Of a DNA stretch of 64,000 nt, positions 17,566 through 26,320 are shown piece by piece. A program made the translations under genes and the position numbers. Positions within the stretch are counted from its first letter, which is position 1; the number at the start of each line of letters is the position of its first letter. The DNA comes from Planctomycetota bacterium (GTDB lineage: Bacteria; Planctomycetota; Planctomycetia; Pirellulales; Pirellulaceae): the NCBI GenBank assembly GCA_029259935.1, contig JAJDEH010000405.1, positions 18,866 to 82,865 of the forward strand. The letters run 5' to 3'. The notes under the pieces were generated by a model. It saw only the letters and a list, made by a program, of their open reading frames with translations, was not told the origin of the DNA and did not search any database.

Positions 17566-19905
17566 ATGCATCCTCCCACCTATTTTCCACGTTGGCTTGG
17601 CGTTTCATTGTTATGTTGCGCCTTGCTGATCATCTTCGCCACACGCGTCCGTGCCGAAACCGCGGCAAATGACGGCGTGCCGACGTTCGAAAAGGACGTT
17701 CTGCCGATTCTCAAAGCACGTTGCTTCAAATGTCATGGAAGCGAAAAAAGAGCAGCGGGATTGGATCTGCGGCGCAAGTTCACCATCGTTCGCGGTGGTG
17801 ACGGCGGACCGGCACTGGTGGCCGGCAGGCCAAAGCAAAGTCTGTTGATTGAGATGATCGAGAGCGGCGACATGCCTCCGGAAGGTGAGGCACGTCTCGA
17901 AAACGAACAGGTTGCCGTGTTGAGAAAGTGGATTGCCACAGGTGCCAGGATCGCGGGTAAGGCCGAGTTGCCGCTGGATGACGTCGAAGTCGATGAACCT
18001 TTCTCCGAGGAAGCTCGCCGGCACTGGGCATTCCAGCCCGTGCGAAGAGTTTCGATTCCAAAAGTTGCCAACGCCGGCTCATGGAAAACACCCGTTGATG
18101 CCTTCATCCTGGCAAAGCTTGAACAACAAGGTTGGCAGCCCGCGCCTGCCGCCACCCGACCGGAGTGGATTCGCCGAGTCCATTTCGACTTGACCGGCCT
18201 GCCTCCAACTCCACAACAGATCATCGCCTTCATCAACGACTCGTCGCCGAATGCTTATGAAAAAGTCGTGGACGGCTTGCTGAGCAGTCCGCATTACGGA
18301 GAACGATGGGCTCAGCACTGGCTCGACGTGGTACGTTTTGCCGAAACGGAAGGCTTTGAATACGACCGCCACCTGCCCGACGCCTGGCGATTTCGGGACT
18401 ATGTTATCGAGTCGTTGAACGGCGACAAGCCATTTGATCGTTTCGTCACCGAGCAAATCGCGGGGGACGAAATCACTCCGGCGGATTCCGATTGCCAAGT
18501 AGCCGCCATCTTTCATCGGCTGGGGGCCGTTCGGCGAAACGCGGGCAATCCCGATATCGCGCTCAGCCGAAACGAGGTGCTGACCGAGCGCACGAACATC
18601 ATTGGCGAGGCGTTTTTGGGGTTAACGATCGGCTGTGCACGTTGTCACAATCACAAACTGGAGCCGGTTTCGCAAAAAGACTACTACCGCATTCAGGCGT
18701 ACTTCGCGGCAACGCACGAGCACAATATTTCACTGGCCTCGGACGAGGCGGATCAAGCCTGGGAAGCGGAAACCGAACGGATCAAGCAGAAGATTGCCGA
18801 CCTTAAACTGAAGGCCACCGAATCAACGGGCGGCCAGCGGGCCCGTTTGGAAAAGAGCATCGCTGAGTTGGAATACACATTGCCGCCGCATCTGCCGACG
18901 ATCCCCGCCATTCGAAACGACATGGACGGACGCACCGCCATTCACGTACTCAGGCGCGGCGTGTGGGAGCACAAGGGCGTGCGAGTTGGCCCTCGGCCAT
19001 TAAGCGTCTTGGTTCCGAGCGACCAGGCTGAATTGGCCTCCGATGTCTCGCGGCCGCGAACGCATCTGGCCCGTTGGATAACCGACTCGAAGCATCCGCT
19101 CACGGCGCGCGTCATTGTCAATCGATTGTGGCAACATCATTTCGGCGTTGGATTGGTCAAGACCGCCAACAACTTTGGGACCAAAGGCGATCCGCCCAGT
19201 CACCCGCGGTTGCTCGATTGGCTGGCCATGAAGCTGGTCGAAAACGAATGGCGGCTGAAGTCAATACACCGGATCATTGTGTTGAGCGGTACTTACCGGC
19301 AGTCGATCCGGTCGCCGCGTCAGACGGAGTTCTTCGAGGCGGATCCGGAAAATCGTTTGTTGTGGCGATTCCAGCGGCGGCGTCTGACCGCGGACGAGAT
19401 GCGTGATGCGATGCTGGCCGTCTCGGGCCGGCTGAATCTGAAGGCGGGTGGTGCCAGCGTGATGGTGCCCGTCGACCGGGAAATGGTCGACTTGCTCTAC
19501 AAGCCCTCGCAGTGGAAAGTAACGGCGAACAAAGCGGAACATGATCGGCGGTCCATTTACCTGATCGCCAAACGCAACTTGCGTCTTCCTTTCCTTGAGA
19601 CGTTTGACGCACCAGCACTGCAAACAAGTTGTCCGCGTCGCGAGACGAGCACCCACGCGCCGCAGGCACTGGCACTGTTGAATGGAAAACTCGCCAATTC
19701 AATGGCCGCCGCTCTGGCCGACCGCTTGGTCCGCGAATGTGGCGGGCGGCGGAAAGCGATTGTCGAGCGGGCTTTTTGGCTGGCCCTGGGCCGTGCTCCA
19801 ACCGACGTCGAGCGAGACTTGTCTCTCAAGTTTCTTCACGAGCAACCCACGCGTGAATTCGCGCTGGCGGTATTTAATCTCAACGGGTTTGTGTATGTTC
19901 AATGA
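17566..19905 (+). CDS. PSCyt1/DUF1549/DUF1553 planctomycete cytochrome-like protein
   Basis: A 779-residue exported protein with a signal peptide (SLLCCALLIIFATRVRAE). A PSCyt1 cytochrome-c-like domain follows, with haem motif CFKCH at residues ~53-57 in FEKDVLPILKARCFKCHG. Next is PSCyt2/DUF1549 (WIRRVHFDLTGLPPTPQQI, GERWAQHWLDVVRFAETEG), with a second CxxCH, CARCHNHKLEP. The C-terminal half is PSD1/DUF1553 (HPLTARVIVNRLWQHHFG, RRRLTADEMRDAML, STHAPQALALLNG). These very common planctomycete proteins are almost always followed by a DUF1501 gene, as here (11-bp overlap). They are suspected to act in polysaccharide breakdown or surface electron transfer; the activity is not established. Confidence 0.93.
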   Translation: MHPPTYFPRWLGVSLLCCALLIIFATRVRAETAANDGVPTFEKDVLPILKARCFKCHGSEKRAAGLDLRRKFTIVRGGDGGPALVAGRPKQSLLIEMIESGDMPPEGEARLENEQVAVLRKWIATGARIAGKAELPLDDVEVDEPFSEEARRHWAFQPVRRVSIPKVANAGSWKTPVDAFILAKLEQQGWQPAPAATRPEWIRRVHFDLTGLPPTPQQIIAFINDSSPNAYEKVVDGLLSSPHYGERWAQHWLDVVRFAETEGFEYDRHLPDAWRFRDYVIESLNGDKPFDRFVTEQIAGDEITPADSDCQVAAIFHRLGAVRRNAGNPDIALSRNEVLTERTNIIGEAFLGLTIGCARCHNHKLEPVSQKDYYRIQAYFAATHEHNISLASDEADQAWEAETERIKQKIADLKLKATESTGGQRARLEKSIAELEYTLPPHLPTIPAIRNDMDGRTAIHVLRRGVWEHKGVRVGPRPLSVLVPSDQAELASDVSRPRTHLARWITDSKHPLTARVIVNRLWQHHFGVGLVKTANNFGTKGDPPSHPRLLDWLAMKLVENEWRLKSIHRIIVLSGTYRQSIRSPRQTEFFEADPENRLLWRFQRRRLTADEMRDAMLAVSGRLNLKAGGASVMVPVDREMVDLLYKPSQWKVTANKAEHDRRSIYLIAKRNLRLPFLETFDAPALQTSCPRRETSTHAPQALALLNGKLANSMAAALADRLVRECGGRRKAIVERAFWLALGRAPTDVERDLSLKFLHEQPTREFALAVFNLNGFVYVQ

Positions 19906-21325
19906 CGATCGCCAACATGTGCGGCCAACACGCAATCGCCGTGAATTCATTCGCGATTCGCTCACCGGGTTCGGCGGTCTCGCACTGGCATCACTGCTGC
20001 ACAAGGACGAGGCTCGCGCCGGAATCGCGAATCTGTTGGCTCCCAAGCCGCCCCATCGTCAGGCGAAAGCCCGGTCGGTCATTTTTCTGTTCATGGCCGG
20101 CGGGCCCAGCCAAGTCGAGACATTTGATCCCAAGCCGCTCTTGAACCAACTTCACGGTCAGCCCCGTCCGCAAACTTTTGGCGAAGCGAAATACCAATTC
20201 ATAAAACGCGATGCCAAGCTGTTGGGGACGAGGCGCACGTTTCGCAAATATGGCCAGAGCGGAATTGAAGTTTCTGACTTGTTTCCCAACATGGCTTCCT
20301 GCATCGACGACATCGCCGTTCTTCGTTCGTGCCATGGCGACATGGTGGTCCATTCGGCGGCTCAGTACGAGTTATTCTCGGGGCGCACCGTTCCCGGTTT
20401 CCCTAGCATGGGATCGTGGACTCTCTACGGCCTGGGCACCGAGTCCGATTCGCTGCCGGCTTACGTGGTCATGCCCGACCCGAAAGGGGCGCTCGAAGCG
20501 GGCCAGCCGATGTACATGCACGGCTTTTTGCCGGCCGTTTATCAACCGACGATGTTTCGGCCCGGCGATCGTCCGGTGCTGAATTTGGAATTGCCACGAG
20601 GTGTGGACTTGCCACGTCGGCGGCGAACCTTGAAGCTGATTCGCGAGTTAAACCAGGCCACGCTCGAACCGCAAGACGACGAGTTGGAAGCCCGGCTTAA
20701 CACGTATGACTTGGCCTTCAAAATGCAGACCGAAGCGCCGCAGGTGTTCGACGTCCGGCGAGAAACTCAAGATACGCTTGATCTGTACGGCGTCGGCACC
20801 GAGCCAACTCACGATTATGGCCGCCGCTGTTTAATGGCGCGCCGACTGGTCGAGCAAGGCGTACGATTTGTGTGTGTTGTGTCGGGCGGCGGTCCCGGAA
20901 ACATGCAATGGGACGCCCACAAGGACATCGAAGAAAACCATTTGCGAAAAGCGGCTGAAACCGACAAGCCGGTGGCGGGTCTGCTAAAAGATCTGAAGCG
21001 TCGTGGTTTGCTGGAGGACACGCTGGTCGTTTGGGGCGGCGAGTTCGGCCGTTCGCCCGAAGCTCAAGATGGAGGAGGCCGCGACCATCACAACCTGGGC
21101 TTTTCCATGTGGATGGCCGGAGGCGGAATTCGCGGCGGCCAAGTCGCGGGGGCAACCGACGAAATTGGCCTGCGCGCGGTTGAAGATCCCTATCACTTTC
21201 GAGATATTCACACCACGATTCTCCACCAGTTGGGACTCGACCAGCACCAACTCACCTATCCCCATCTGGGACGTGACGAGCGTTTGACGTTCTTGGCCGG
21301 CAAGGTGATCAAGGCGATCGTTTGA
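19895..21325 (+). CDS. Tat-exported DUF1501 protein
   Basis: A 476-residue protein counted from the ATG at 19895, which overlaps the DUF1553 gene end by 11 bases; the much longer upstream frame runs inside that gene and is discarded. A twin-arginine signal is present (NRREFIRDSLTGFGGLALASLL). The DUF1501 core is clear: VIFLFMAGGPSQVETFDPKP, DLFPNMASCIDDIAVLRSCHGD, GRRCLMARRLVEQGVRFVCV, VWGGEFGRSPEAQDGGGRDH. The fold resembles alkaline phosphatase/sulfatase hydrolases. It is presumed to work with the upstream PSCyt protein in the periplasm or paryphoplasm. Confidence 0.93.
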   Translation: MFNDDRQHVRPTRNRREFIRDSLTGFGGLALASLLHKDEARAGIANLLAPKPPHRQAKARSVIFLFMAGGPSQVETFDPKPLLNQLHGQPRPQTFGEAKYQFIKRDAKLLGTRRTFRKYGQSGIEVSDLFPNMASCIDDIAVLRSCHGDMVVHSAAQYELFSGRTVPGFPSMGSWTLYGLGTESDSLPAYVVMPDPKGALEAGQPMYMHGFLPAVYQPTMFRPGDRPVLNLELPRGVDLPRRRRTLKLIRELNQATLEPQDDELEARLNTYDLAFKMQTEAPQVFDVRRETQDTLDLYGVGTEPTHDYGRRCLMARRLVEQGVRFVCVVSGGGPGNMQWDAHKDIEENHLRKAAETDKPVAGLLKDLKRRGLLEDTLVVWGGEFGRSPEAQDGGGRDHHNLGFSMWMAGGGIRGGQVAGATDEIGLRAVEDPYHFRDIHTTILHQLGLDQHQLTYPHLGRDERLTFLAGKVIKAIV

Positions 21326-21366
21326 CCGTGCCCAACTTGTGGTTCACTTGGCGAATTTGACGCTAT

Positions 21367-21388
21367 GATCGCGGAGCGATCAGCGACT
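21367..21388 (+). repeat. GATCGC-GGA-GCGATC hairpin element between convergent genes
   Basis: GATCGCGGAGCGATC followed by AGCGACT lies about 40 bp after the DUF1501 stop and just before the end of the opposite DUF1501 gene. It is a variant of the GTTCGCGGAGCGAAC-AACGACT element at 1290-1310 and resembles 63105-63125. It probably acts as a transcript-end hairpin. Confidence 0.6.
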
Positions 21389-21392
21389 TAAA

Positions 21393-22682
21393 TCAACCAG
21401 TCAATTCGGTGATTGGACTTCCGTCTTCAACCAAGTAGACCGGTCGGCCTTGGTGGTTCACGATCTGCAGGCGATGGTCGATGCCGTACATGCGTAGGAT
21501 CGTCGCCATCAGATCTTGCGGTTTAATGGGCGTGGTCGCTGGCACTTCAATACGCGGCGAGGACTCGCCGATCACTTGTCCCATGTTTAGGCCACCGCCG
21601 GCCAACGCCAACGTACACAGCCGGCCCCAGTGATCGCGGCCCGCTCGCTTATTGATGCGCGGGGTGCGCCCAAATTCACCGGTGATCACGACCAGCGTGT
21701 CGTCCAGCATGCCTCGTTGGTCGAGATCTTCGATGAGCGCTGAAACGCCCTGATCGACTTGCTTGGCGCGGCTCTTCATGCCTTTGACAATTCCACCATG
21801 CATATCCCAGCCGCCATAGTTGGCGGTAACGAAAGCACACCCGCTTTCGCAGAGGCGTCGAGCTTGCAGCAGACTTTCACCAAGTCCCTTGCCATAGCGG
21901 GCGCGAACTTTGGCGTCTTCTTTCTTAATATCGAACGCTTCTTGTGAACTGCCCAACACCAACTCGAACGCTTGTTGCTCGAAGCCGTCGATGCCTTCCA
22001 TCTTGCCGGTGCGGTCCACGTCGCGCTTGATGCGATCCAGATTGTTGAGCAAGTTTCGCCGGCCTTGGAAGCGGTCGACCTCGACATTGACATTCATATT
22101 CTTGCGCGCTTGGCCGCTGGGATTGAGCGGGCTGTAGCGCGTGCCCAGCCAGCCGGGGCCATCGCTGCGGATGCGGCCAATGCTGACGTAGGTCGGCATG
22201 CCGGTGATCGCGTTCGTCGTGCCTTCCGATCGAGCGACGATGGATCCCAACGAGGGCCGCATGTTCGTGCGGTCATTGTAACCGGTCATCACCAAACTGG
22301 TCCCCGTCCCGTGGCTGCTGCTGCCGTGAGCAAACGAACGGACGATGGCCATCTTGTCGGCGACCGAGGCGAGTTGCGGAAACGTGCCACCAATCGTCAC
22401 GCCCGGGATGGGCGTCGACACTTCCCCAGTGATACTGCGGTATTCAACCGGAGCGGTCATCTTGGGATCAAATGTTTCAACGTGCGTGGGCCCTCCGGAC
22501 AGCCAAACCCAAATGACGGACTTGTTCTTGATCTCGACACCTGATTCGCTCGCCATCGCGCGAGCCCGCAACAAAGCTGGCAACGTGAGCCCCGTGGCCG
22601 CCAGCGACCCTACTCGCAAAAAGTCGCGACGCGTGGTCCCTTCGCAATTTCGACTTTGATATTTTGAGCAAACGGTCAGCAT
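21393..22682 (-). CDS. Tat-exported DUF1501 protein (second copy)
   Basis: The protein has 429 residues. The ATG at 22682 has AAGGAAATACCG upstream and gives an N-terminus with a twin-arginine signal (TTRRDFLRVGSLAATGLTLPALL). The DUF1501 core is complete: VIWVWLSGGPTHVETFDPKM, SVADKMAIVRSFAHGSSSHG, FVTANYGGWDMHGG, VVITGEFGRTPRINKRAGRDH. It is only distantly similar to the DUF1501 protein encoded convergently at 19895-21325. Here no PSCyt gene is attached, so it either acts alone or its partner is elsewhere. Hydrolase activity is inferred from the fold only. Confidence 0.92.
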   Translation of the reverse strand: MLTVCSKYQSRNCEGTTRRDFLRVGSLAATGLTLPALLRARAMASESGVEIKNKSVIWVWLSGGPTHVETFDPKMTAPVEYRSITGEVSTPIPGVTIGGTFPQLASVADKMAIVRSFAHGSSSHGTGTSLVMTGYNDRTNMRPSLGSIVARSEGTTNAITGMPTYVSIGRIRSDGPGWLGTRYSPLNPSGQARKNMNVNVEVDRFQGRRNLLNNLDRIKRDVDRTGKMEGIDGFEQQAFELVLGSSQEAFDIKKEDAKVRARYGKGLGESLLQARRLCESGCAFVTANYGGWDMHGGIVKGMKSRAKQVDQGVSALIEDLDQRGMLDDTLVVITGEFGRTPRINKRAGRDHWGRLCTLALAGGGLNMGQVIGESSPRIEVPATTPIKPQDLMATILRMYGIDHRLQIVNHQGRPVYLVEDGSPITELTG

Positions 22683-22906
22683 CGGTATTTCCTTATGGCT
22701 AGAAAGAAGTTCGCACTGGCGCAATTGTGATTCAGTCCCGAGGGACCGATAATCAACAGTTGATGCAAGATGATTCTAGCACTACAGCCCGGCTTGTAGC
22801 AAGAAAGCCACCGCCGGGGAATGTTTTTAAGTCCAGCCTGAGAACCAGAGCTAGGCTCGTACTCCGACATTCATTTAATGTACGGCAAGTCGCCGACTTG
22901 CCCAGA

Positions 22907-23164
22907 CTAGCGAGCGGCGCGGGGCAGAAACGGGACGGTTTGATTTTCAAACTGAACCGTGGGGACAACGACGGGCTCTTCCTCCGCCCGGTCGTCGTCG
23001 GCAAATTCGTCAACGAATTGCTCTAATTCGCCGCGGACGATTTTCACATCCCCCGGAGCCTGAACGCCGATGCTGACGCGATTCCCGGAAACGCGGTTGA
23101 CCACGATGCTGATGTTGTCACCAATGACGATTCGCTCGCCGGCTTTTCTACTGAGTACTAACAT
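22907..23164 (-). CDS. csrA: Carbon storage regulator CsrA
   Basis: An 85-residue RNA-binding translational regulator. It starts with MLVLSRKAGERIVIG and has Arg44 in VKIVRGEL; both RNA-contact strands (Leu4/Arg6 and Arg44) are intact. The frame continues 216 bases upstream, but CsrA always begins at this Met, and AAGGAAGAAG precedes it. The ~35-residue C-terminal tail is acidic, then ends in a short basic stretch, which is longer than in E. coli CsrA (61 residues). In most bacteria CsrA binds GGA in hairpin loops of mRNA leaders and is countered by FliW or small RNAs; no fliW is in the window. Confidence 0.95.
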   Translation of the reverse strand: MLVLSRKAGERIVIGDNISIVVNRVSGNRVSIGVQAPGDVKIVRGELEQFVDEFADDDRAEEEPVVVPTVQFENQTVPFLPRAAR

Positions 23165-23544
23165 GGGAACACTTCTTCCTTGAGGTATCTGGGAGACATT
23201 GAAGTAAACTGCCGCGAATAACGGCCAGTACACTGTCTCTGACAAAACGGCAGACATCGAAACTATAGGAATAGGACGCAAAGTGGATGCCGAATAACAC
23301 GAAAAATCGAAAAAACAAGAAAATGTTAAAGAAATCGGGGATTTCCGCAGCACTGCTTGAAAGAGCTGGCTGCAATTCATGTCTCATCCTGAGAACTAAC
23401 TCTCATTTTTGGATCATGCCTGTACAAAAAACGCTAGCTTGAGCTAAAAAAATGCACAATGGTGAGTTGAATCGCGCGTTTGATGACCTCACAATACAAC
23501 ACGGTTTTTGACCACGAATGCGGCATGCCGCAAGGAGAAACTTG
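23165..23544. other. 380-bp A/T-rich gap between divergent csrA and TPR genes
   Basis: The stretch is noticeably A/T richer than its surroundings (about 23260-23480), as expected for promoters of two divergent genes. No open frame, RNA gene or strong hairpin was recognised. Confidence 0.4.
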
Positions 23545-24303
23545 GTGAAATTTTTTCAATTAATTATCGGTGCGACAGTGCTGTCGTTGCTAGCGAGCGG
23601 AGCGTTGGCGGATGAAGTGGACGAATTGCTGAACCGGGCGCGCACCGCGGCCGCCGCGGGTAAGAATAAGGAAGCAGTCGATTTCGCCACCCAAGTGATC
23701 AAGGCGGACGCAACTCGTGCCGGTGCCTATTACCTGCGCGGCCGAGAGCATTTTCGCTTGGGAAAGATCAGTGAATCGGTCGCCGACTTGGACAAATATG
23801 TTGCCCTGCAACCGAGGGCGGAGCCGCAACAGTGGGAACGTGGCATCTCTTACTACTATGCCAAGCAATTCAAGAAAGGGGCCAGCCAGTTCGAACTCTA
23901 TCAGACTTATCACGACAACGACGTGGAGAATTCGGTGTGGCGATACTTGTGCGTCGCCCGCACCGAAGGCGTCGAAAAGGCGCGAAAGAACATGCTCGAA
24001 ATCAAGAACGACACCCGCGTCGCGATGATGCATATTTACGACATGTACCGGGGCAAACTGACTCCGGACGATGTCCTAAAAACGGCCAACGCTGGCGAGC
24101 CCACCAAACAGCAACTCAACCGGCGACTGTTCTACGCCCATCTCTACATCGGACTGTTTCACGAGGCCGCCGGCAAGGAAAAACTAGCACGACAGCACAT
24201 TACCAAGGCCGCCAAAGAACACAAGATCGGCCATTACATGTGGGACGTCGCCCACGTGCATGCCAACCGGTTCAAAGAAACCTCCACCGATTCCAAAGAG
24301 TAA
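23545..24303 (+). CDS. Exported TPR protein (NlpI-like)
   Basis: A 252-residue protein. The GTG at 23545 is chosen because AAGGAG stands seven bases ahead of it and it directly opens a signal peptide (KFFQLIIGATVLSLLASGALADE); the ATG at 23518 has no such site. About three tetratricopeptide repeats follow at residues ~28-130 (AVDFATQVIKADATRAGAYYLRG, SVADLDKYVALQP). The C-terminal part (FYAHLYIGLFHEAAGKEKLAR, KEHKIGHYMWDVAHVHA) resembles the NlpI-type helical end. No lipobox cysteine is seen, so it is probably a periplasmic scaffold. Confidence 0.82.
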   Translation: MKFFQLIIGATVLSLLASGALADEVDELLNRARTAAAAGKNKEAVDFATQVIKADATRAGAYYLRGREHFRLGKISESVADLDKYVALQPRAEPQQWERGISYYYAKQFKKGASQFELYQTYHDNDVENSVWRYLCVARTEGVEKARKNMLEIKNDTRVAMMHIYDMYRGKLTPDDVLKTANAGEPTKQQLNRRLFYAHLYIGLFHEAAGKEKLARQHITKAAKEHKIGHYMWDVAHVHANRFKETSTDSKE

Positions 24304-24357
24304 CTGGGGGAGCGTTTGAGCCGAGCATCAGGACCTGCCTTGAAGTTGCACTTCGCC

Positions 24358-24912
24358 TCAATCAAGCATATCGCTGTATGAACCGGGCAGCAATTCGTTG
24401 GCGGAAATTCCGAACTCGCCGCACAGGGATTTGACCTGTTCGTGGCCCGACTGTTCGTCGTCTTCCTCGCTCAGCACTGCTTCGAGTTCGAAAAACGCAC
24501 CAAGCTGCTTGACTTCATCCAGATGGATGCGGACGTTGTCGACGAGAAATAGCTCGCGCGTTTTTTCGACGATCTTGCGAACGCCTAACATCGCTTCGAG
24601 CGATTTGGCGACGGCTTGGTGATCTTCGACCGGCACGATGCAGTAGTTGCTCACTTTTGCTTCGAGTTCGTCGGGCCGTCGATACCAAATCAGTTGTCCA
24701 ACCTCGCCGTTGATGACCCTCAGCTTGAGCCGTCCCTGCTGGCAGACGAAGTACGTATCGACTTGATCCTGTACGCCCAGGTTTTCGGTCGCTACTCGTT
24801 GGGCGATGCGGCGCGCTTCGTCAAGATCGGCTAGACGGGCCTTCACCTCGACATTGCGGTTGGGCCCCGAGCGGGGTGCGACGGGAAGAAAAGATTCGCT
24901 CCGATTAGTCAT
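24358..24912 (-). CDS. CYTH-domain protein (class IV adenylate cyclase/CyaB-like)
   Basis: A 184-residue CYTH (triphosphate tunnel) protein. RNVEVKARL is the first metal/phosphate strand, followed by basic strands (GRLKLRVING, LIWYRRPDE) and acidic strands (VRIHLDEVKQLGAFFELEAVL). The first acidic position of the usual ExExK is Asn, as in the CyaB-like branch. Members include class IV adenylate cyclases and triphosphatases, and the sequence alone does not decide between them. It is probably the last gene of the mfd-parvulin-CYTH transcript, 23 bp after the parvulin gene. Confidence 0.87.
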   Translation of the reverse strand: MTNRSESFLPVAPRSGPNRNVEVKARLADLDEARRIAQRVATENLGVQDQVDTYFVCQQGRLKLRVINGEVGQLIWYRRPDELEAKVSNYCIVPVEDHQAVAKSLEAMLGVRKIVEKTRELFLVDNVRIHLDEVKQLGAFFELEAVLSEEDDEQSGHEQVKSLCGEFGISANELLPGSYSDMLD

Positions 24913-24935
24913 CAGTCCAGTATAGCTGGCTTGGC

Positions 24936-26237
24936 CTAGCGTGGCGACAAGCCGGGACCTTGCCGATCATCGCTGCCGGCCGTGCGGTCTTCGCCCTCGT
25001 TCTCGTCGTCGAAAATGGTCCACACCTTGGCGCCGTTGCTGCGAATCTGAGCAATGTAGGCTTCGCGCTGGGCTTCGACTTTTTCCTTGCGCAAACGCTT
25101 TTCGATTTCCACCTGAGCTTCCGTGAACGGGACATGCCGGGCCGACTGGCGTTCCAATACGCGGACGATATAGAGACCCGTTTTGTCTTCGATGATCTTG
25201 CTCAATTTCGCTACCGGCAGTTGGAACAACTGTTCATCAAGCGCCTCGGAAACCAGGCTGCCCTGGCTCGTCCAATCGTGATAGCCGCCGTCCTTGGCCT
25301 TGAAGCCTTGCGAACCGTTACGTGCCACCTCGGCGAATTGGGCTCCTTGCAGCACGCGATTTCCCATGTCGGCAATCGCGCGGCCCGCATCATTCTTGGT
25401 ATTGTATTTTTCGAAGCGAACCACCAACTGCTCGAAGCGAACCTTGGCCGGCACGGCGTAGTCATCCAGAGTCCGCTGGTATTCGTCCAACATCTCCTGA
25501 TGAGAGACTTCTGGATTGGAATCGACATGTTTGAAGATCGACTGCTGGGCAAAAACTTGTTCTAAGAAACGCTGCTTGGCTTTGGCCAGTGACGAGCCGT
25601 AGCGTCGCATCTTGATGTCGTATTCACCCGGCGTATTGACGCCAACTCGTTCCAGCAATTCCGGCAGTTGCTTCTTGTCGAATTGTTCCAGCAGGTTATC
25701 TTCCACTTCGGGCAGTTTGCTTTCGTCTGGAAAGTCGCGCAGAAAATCCAAATACATCAGTTTGTTGTCGATGGCGGTTTTCAGCGACGACCGAATCAAC
25801 TTCTCGCGCTGTTGCTCGAGTACATCCGCGGGCATTTTGCCTTCATACTGTTCCAGCAGTTGATTGATTGGCCCCACCACATCACCGACCATGATCGGCT
25901 GGTCGCCGACAAACGCCAGAATCTTGGCCGGCTCGAACAAGTCGCGTTTGGCGCGCTGAGGTGGTTGATTTTGCGGGGGTGCCCCGGGCGGACGATTGGC
26001 ACCAAAGTCAGGGGGCGAAAAATTCGTTCCCCGTGGCTGATTTGCGAGGCCGGCTGGCCTGCCGCCCGAGCTGCCCGCGAAGGGCGGCTGAGTGGATGGG
26101 TACGAAAAACCCGAGCCCGGTTGAAAAGTATTGTTGGGTGCCCCGGTCGGAGGAGCGGGGAAGGGCTGAGCGCGTACGACCGTCATGGTGCTAAGCACAA
26201 CGCAAGCGCTGATGAGTATTTGAGTCAGGCGAGTCAC
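24936..26237 (-). CDS. Exported parvulin-type peptidyl-prolyl isomerase (SurA/PrsA-like)
   Basis: The protein has 433 residues. GTG 26237 opens a signal peptide (TRLTQILISACVVLSTMTVVRAQ); the frame also reaches a GTG at 26324 that overlaps the mfd stop (GTGA), which would couple translation but bury the signal. A Pro/Gly/Asn-rich linker follows. Next is an N-terminal chaperone-like helical region (ILAFVGDQPIMVGDVVGPINQLLEQYEGK, typical of SurA-type proteins). The PpiC domain (VRFEQLVVRF, KAKDGGYHDWTSQGSL, DKTGLYIVRVLER) lies at about residues 255-365. It probably assists folding of exported proteins. Confidence 0.87.
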   Translation of the reverse strand: MTRLTQILISACVVLSTMTVVRAQPFPAPPTGAPNNTFQPGSGFSYPSTQPPFAGSSGGRPAGLANQPRGTNFSPPDFGANRPPGAPPQNQPPQRAKRDLFEPAKILAFVGDQPIMVGDVVGPINQLLEQYEGKMPADVLEQQREKLIRSSLKTAIDNKLMYLDFLRDFPDESKLPEVEDNLLEQFDKKQLPELLERVGVNTPGEYDIKMRRYGSSLAKAKQRFLEQVFAQQSIFKHVDSNPEVSHQEMLDEYQRTLDDYAVPAKVRFEQLVVRFEKYNTKNDAGRAIADMGNRVLQGAQFAEVARNGSQGFKAKDGGYHDWTSQGSLVSEALDEQLFQLPVAKLSKIIEDKTGLYIVRVLERQSARHVPFTEAQVEIEKRLRKEKVEAQREAYIAQIRSNGAKVWTIFDDENEGEDRTAGSDDRQGPGLSPR

Positions 26238-26320
26238 CAAGTCGAATTCCGTTCGCTGTGACAGGAAAAGGGATGAATGCGCACGGATGCTAGAAAAGCG
26301 GCGGGAGTATAGTTGCCCAC

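Noticed and set aside
23165..23380. N-terminal extension of csrA by 72 codons
   Set aside because: CsrA proteins begin at the MLVLSRK methionine, and the extension has no family similarity.
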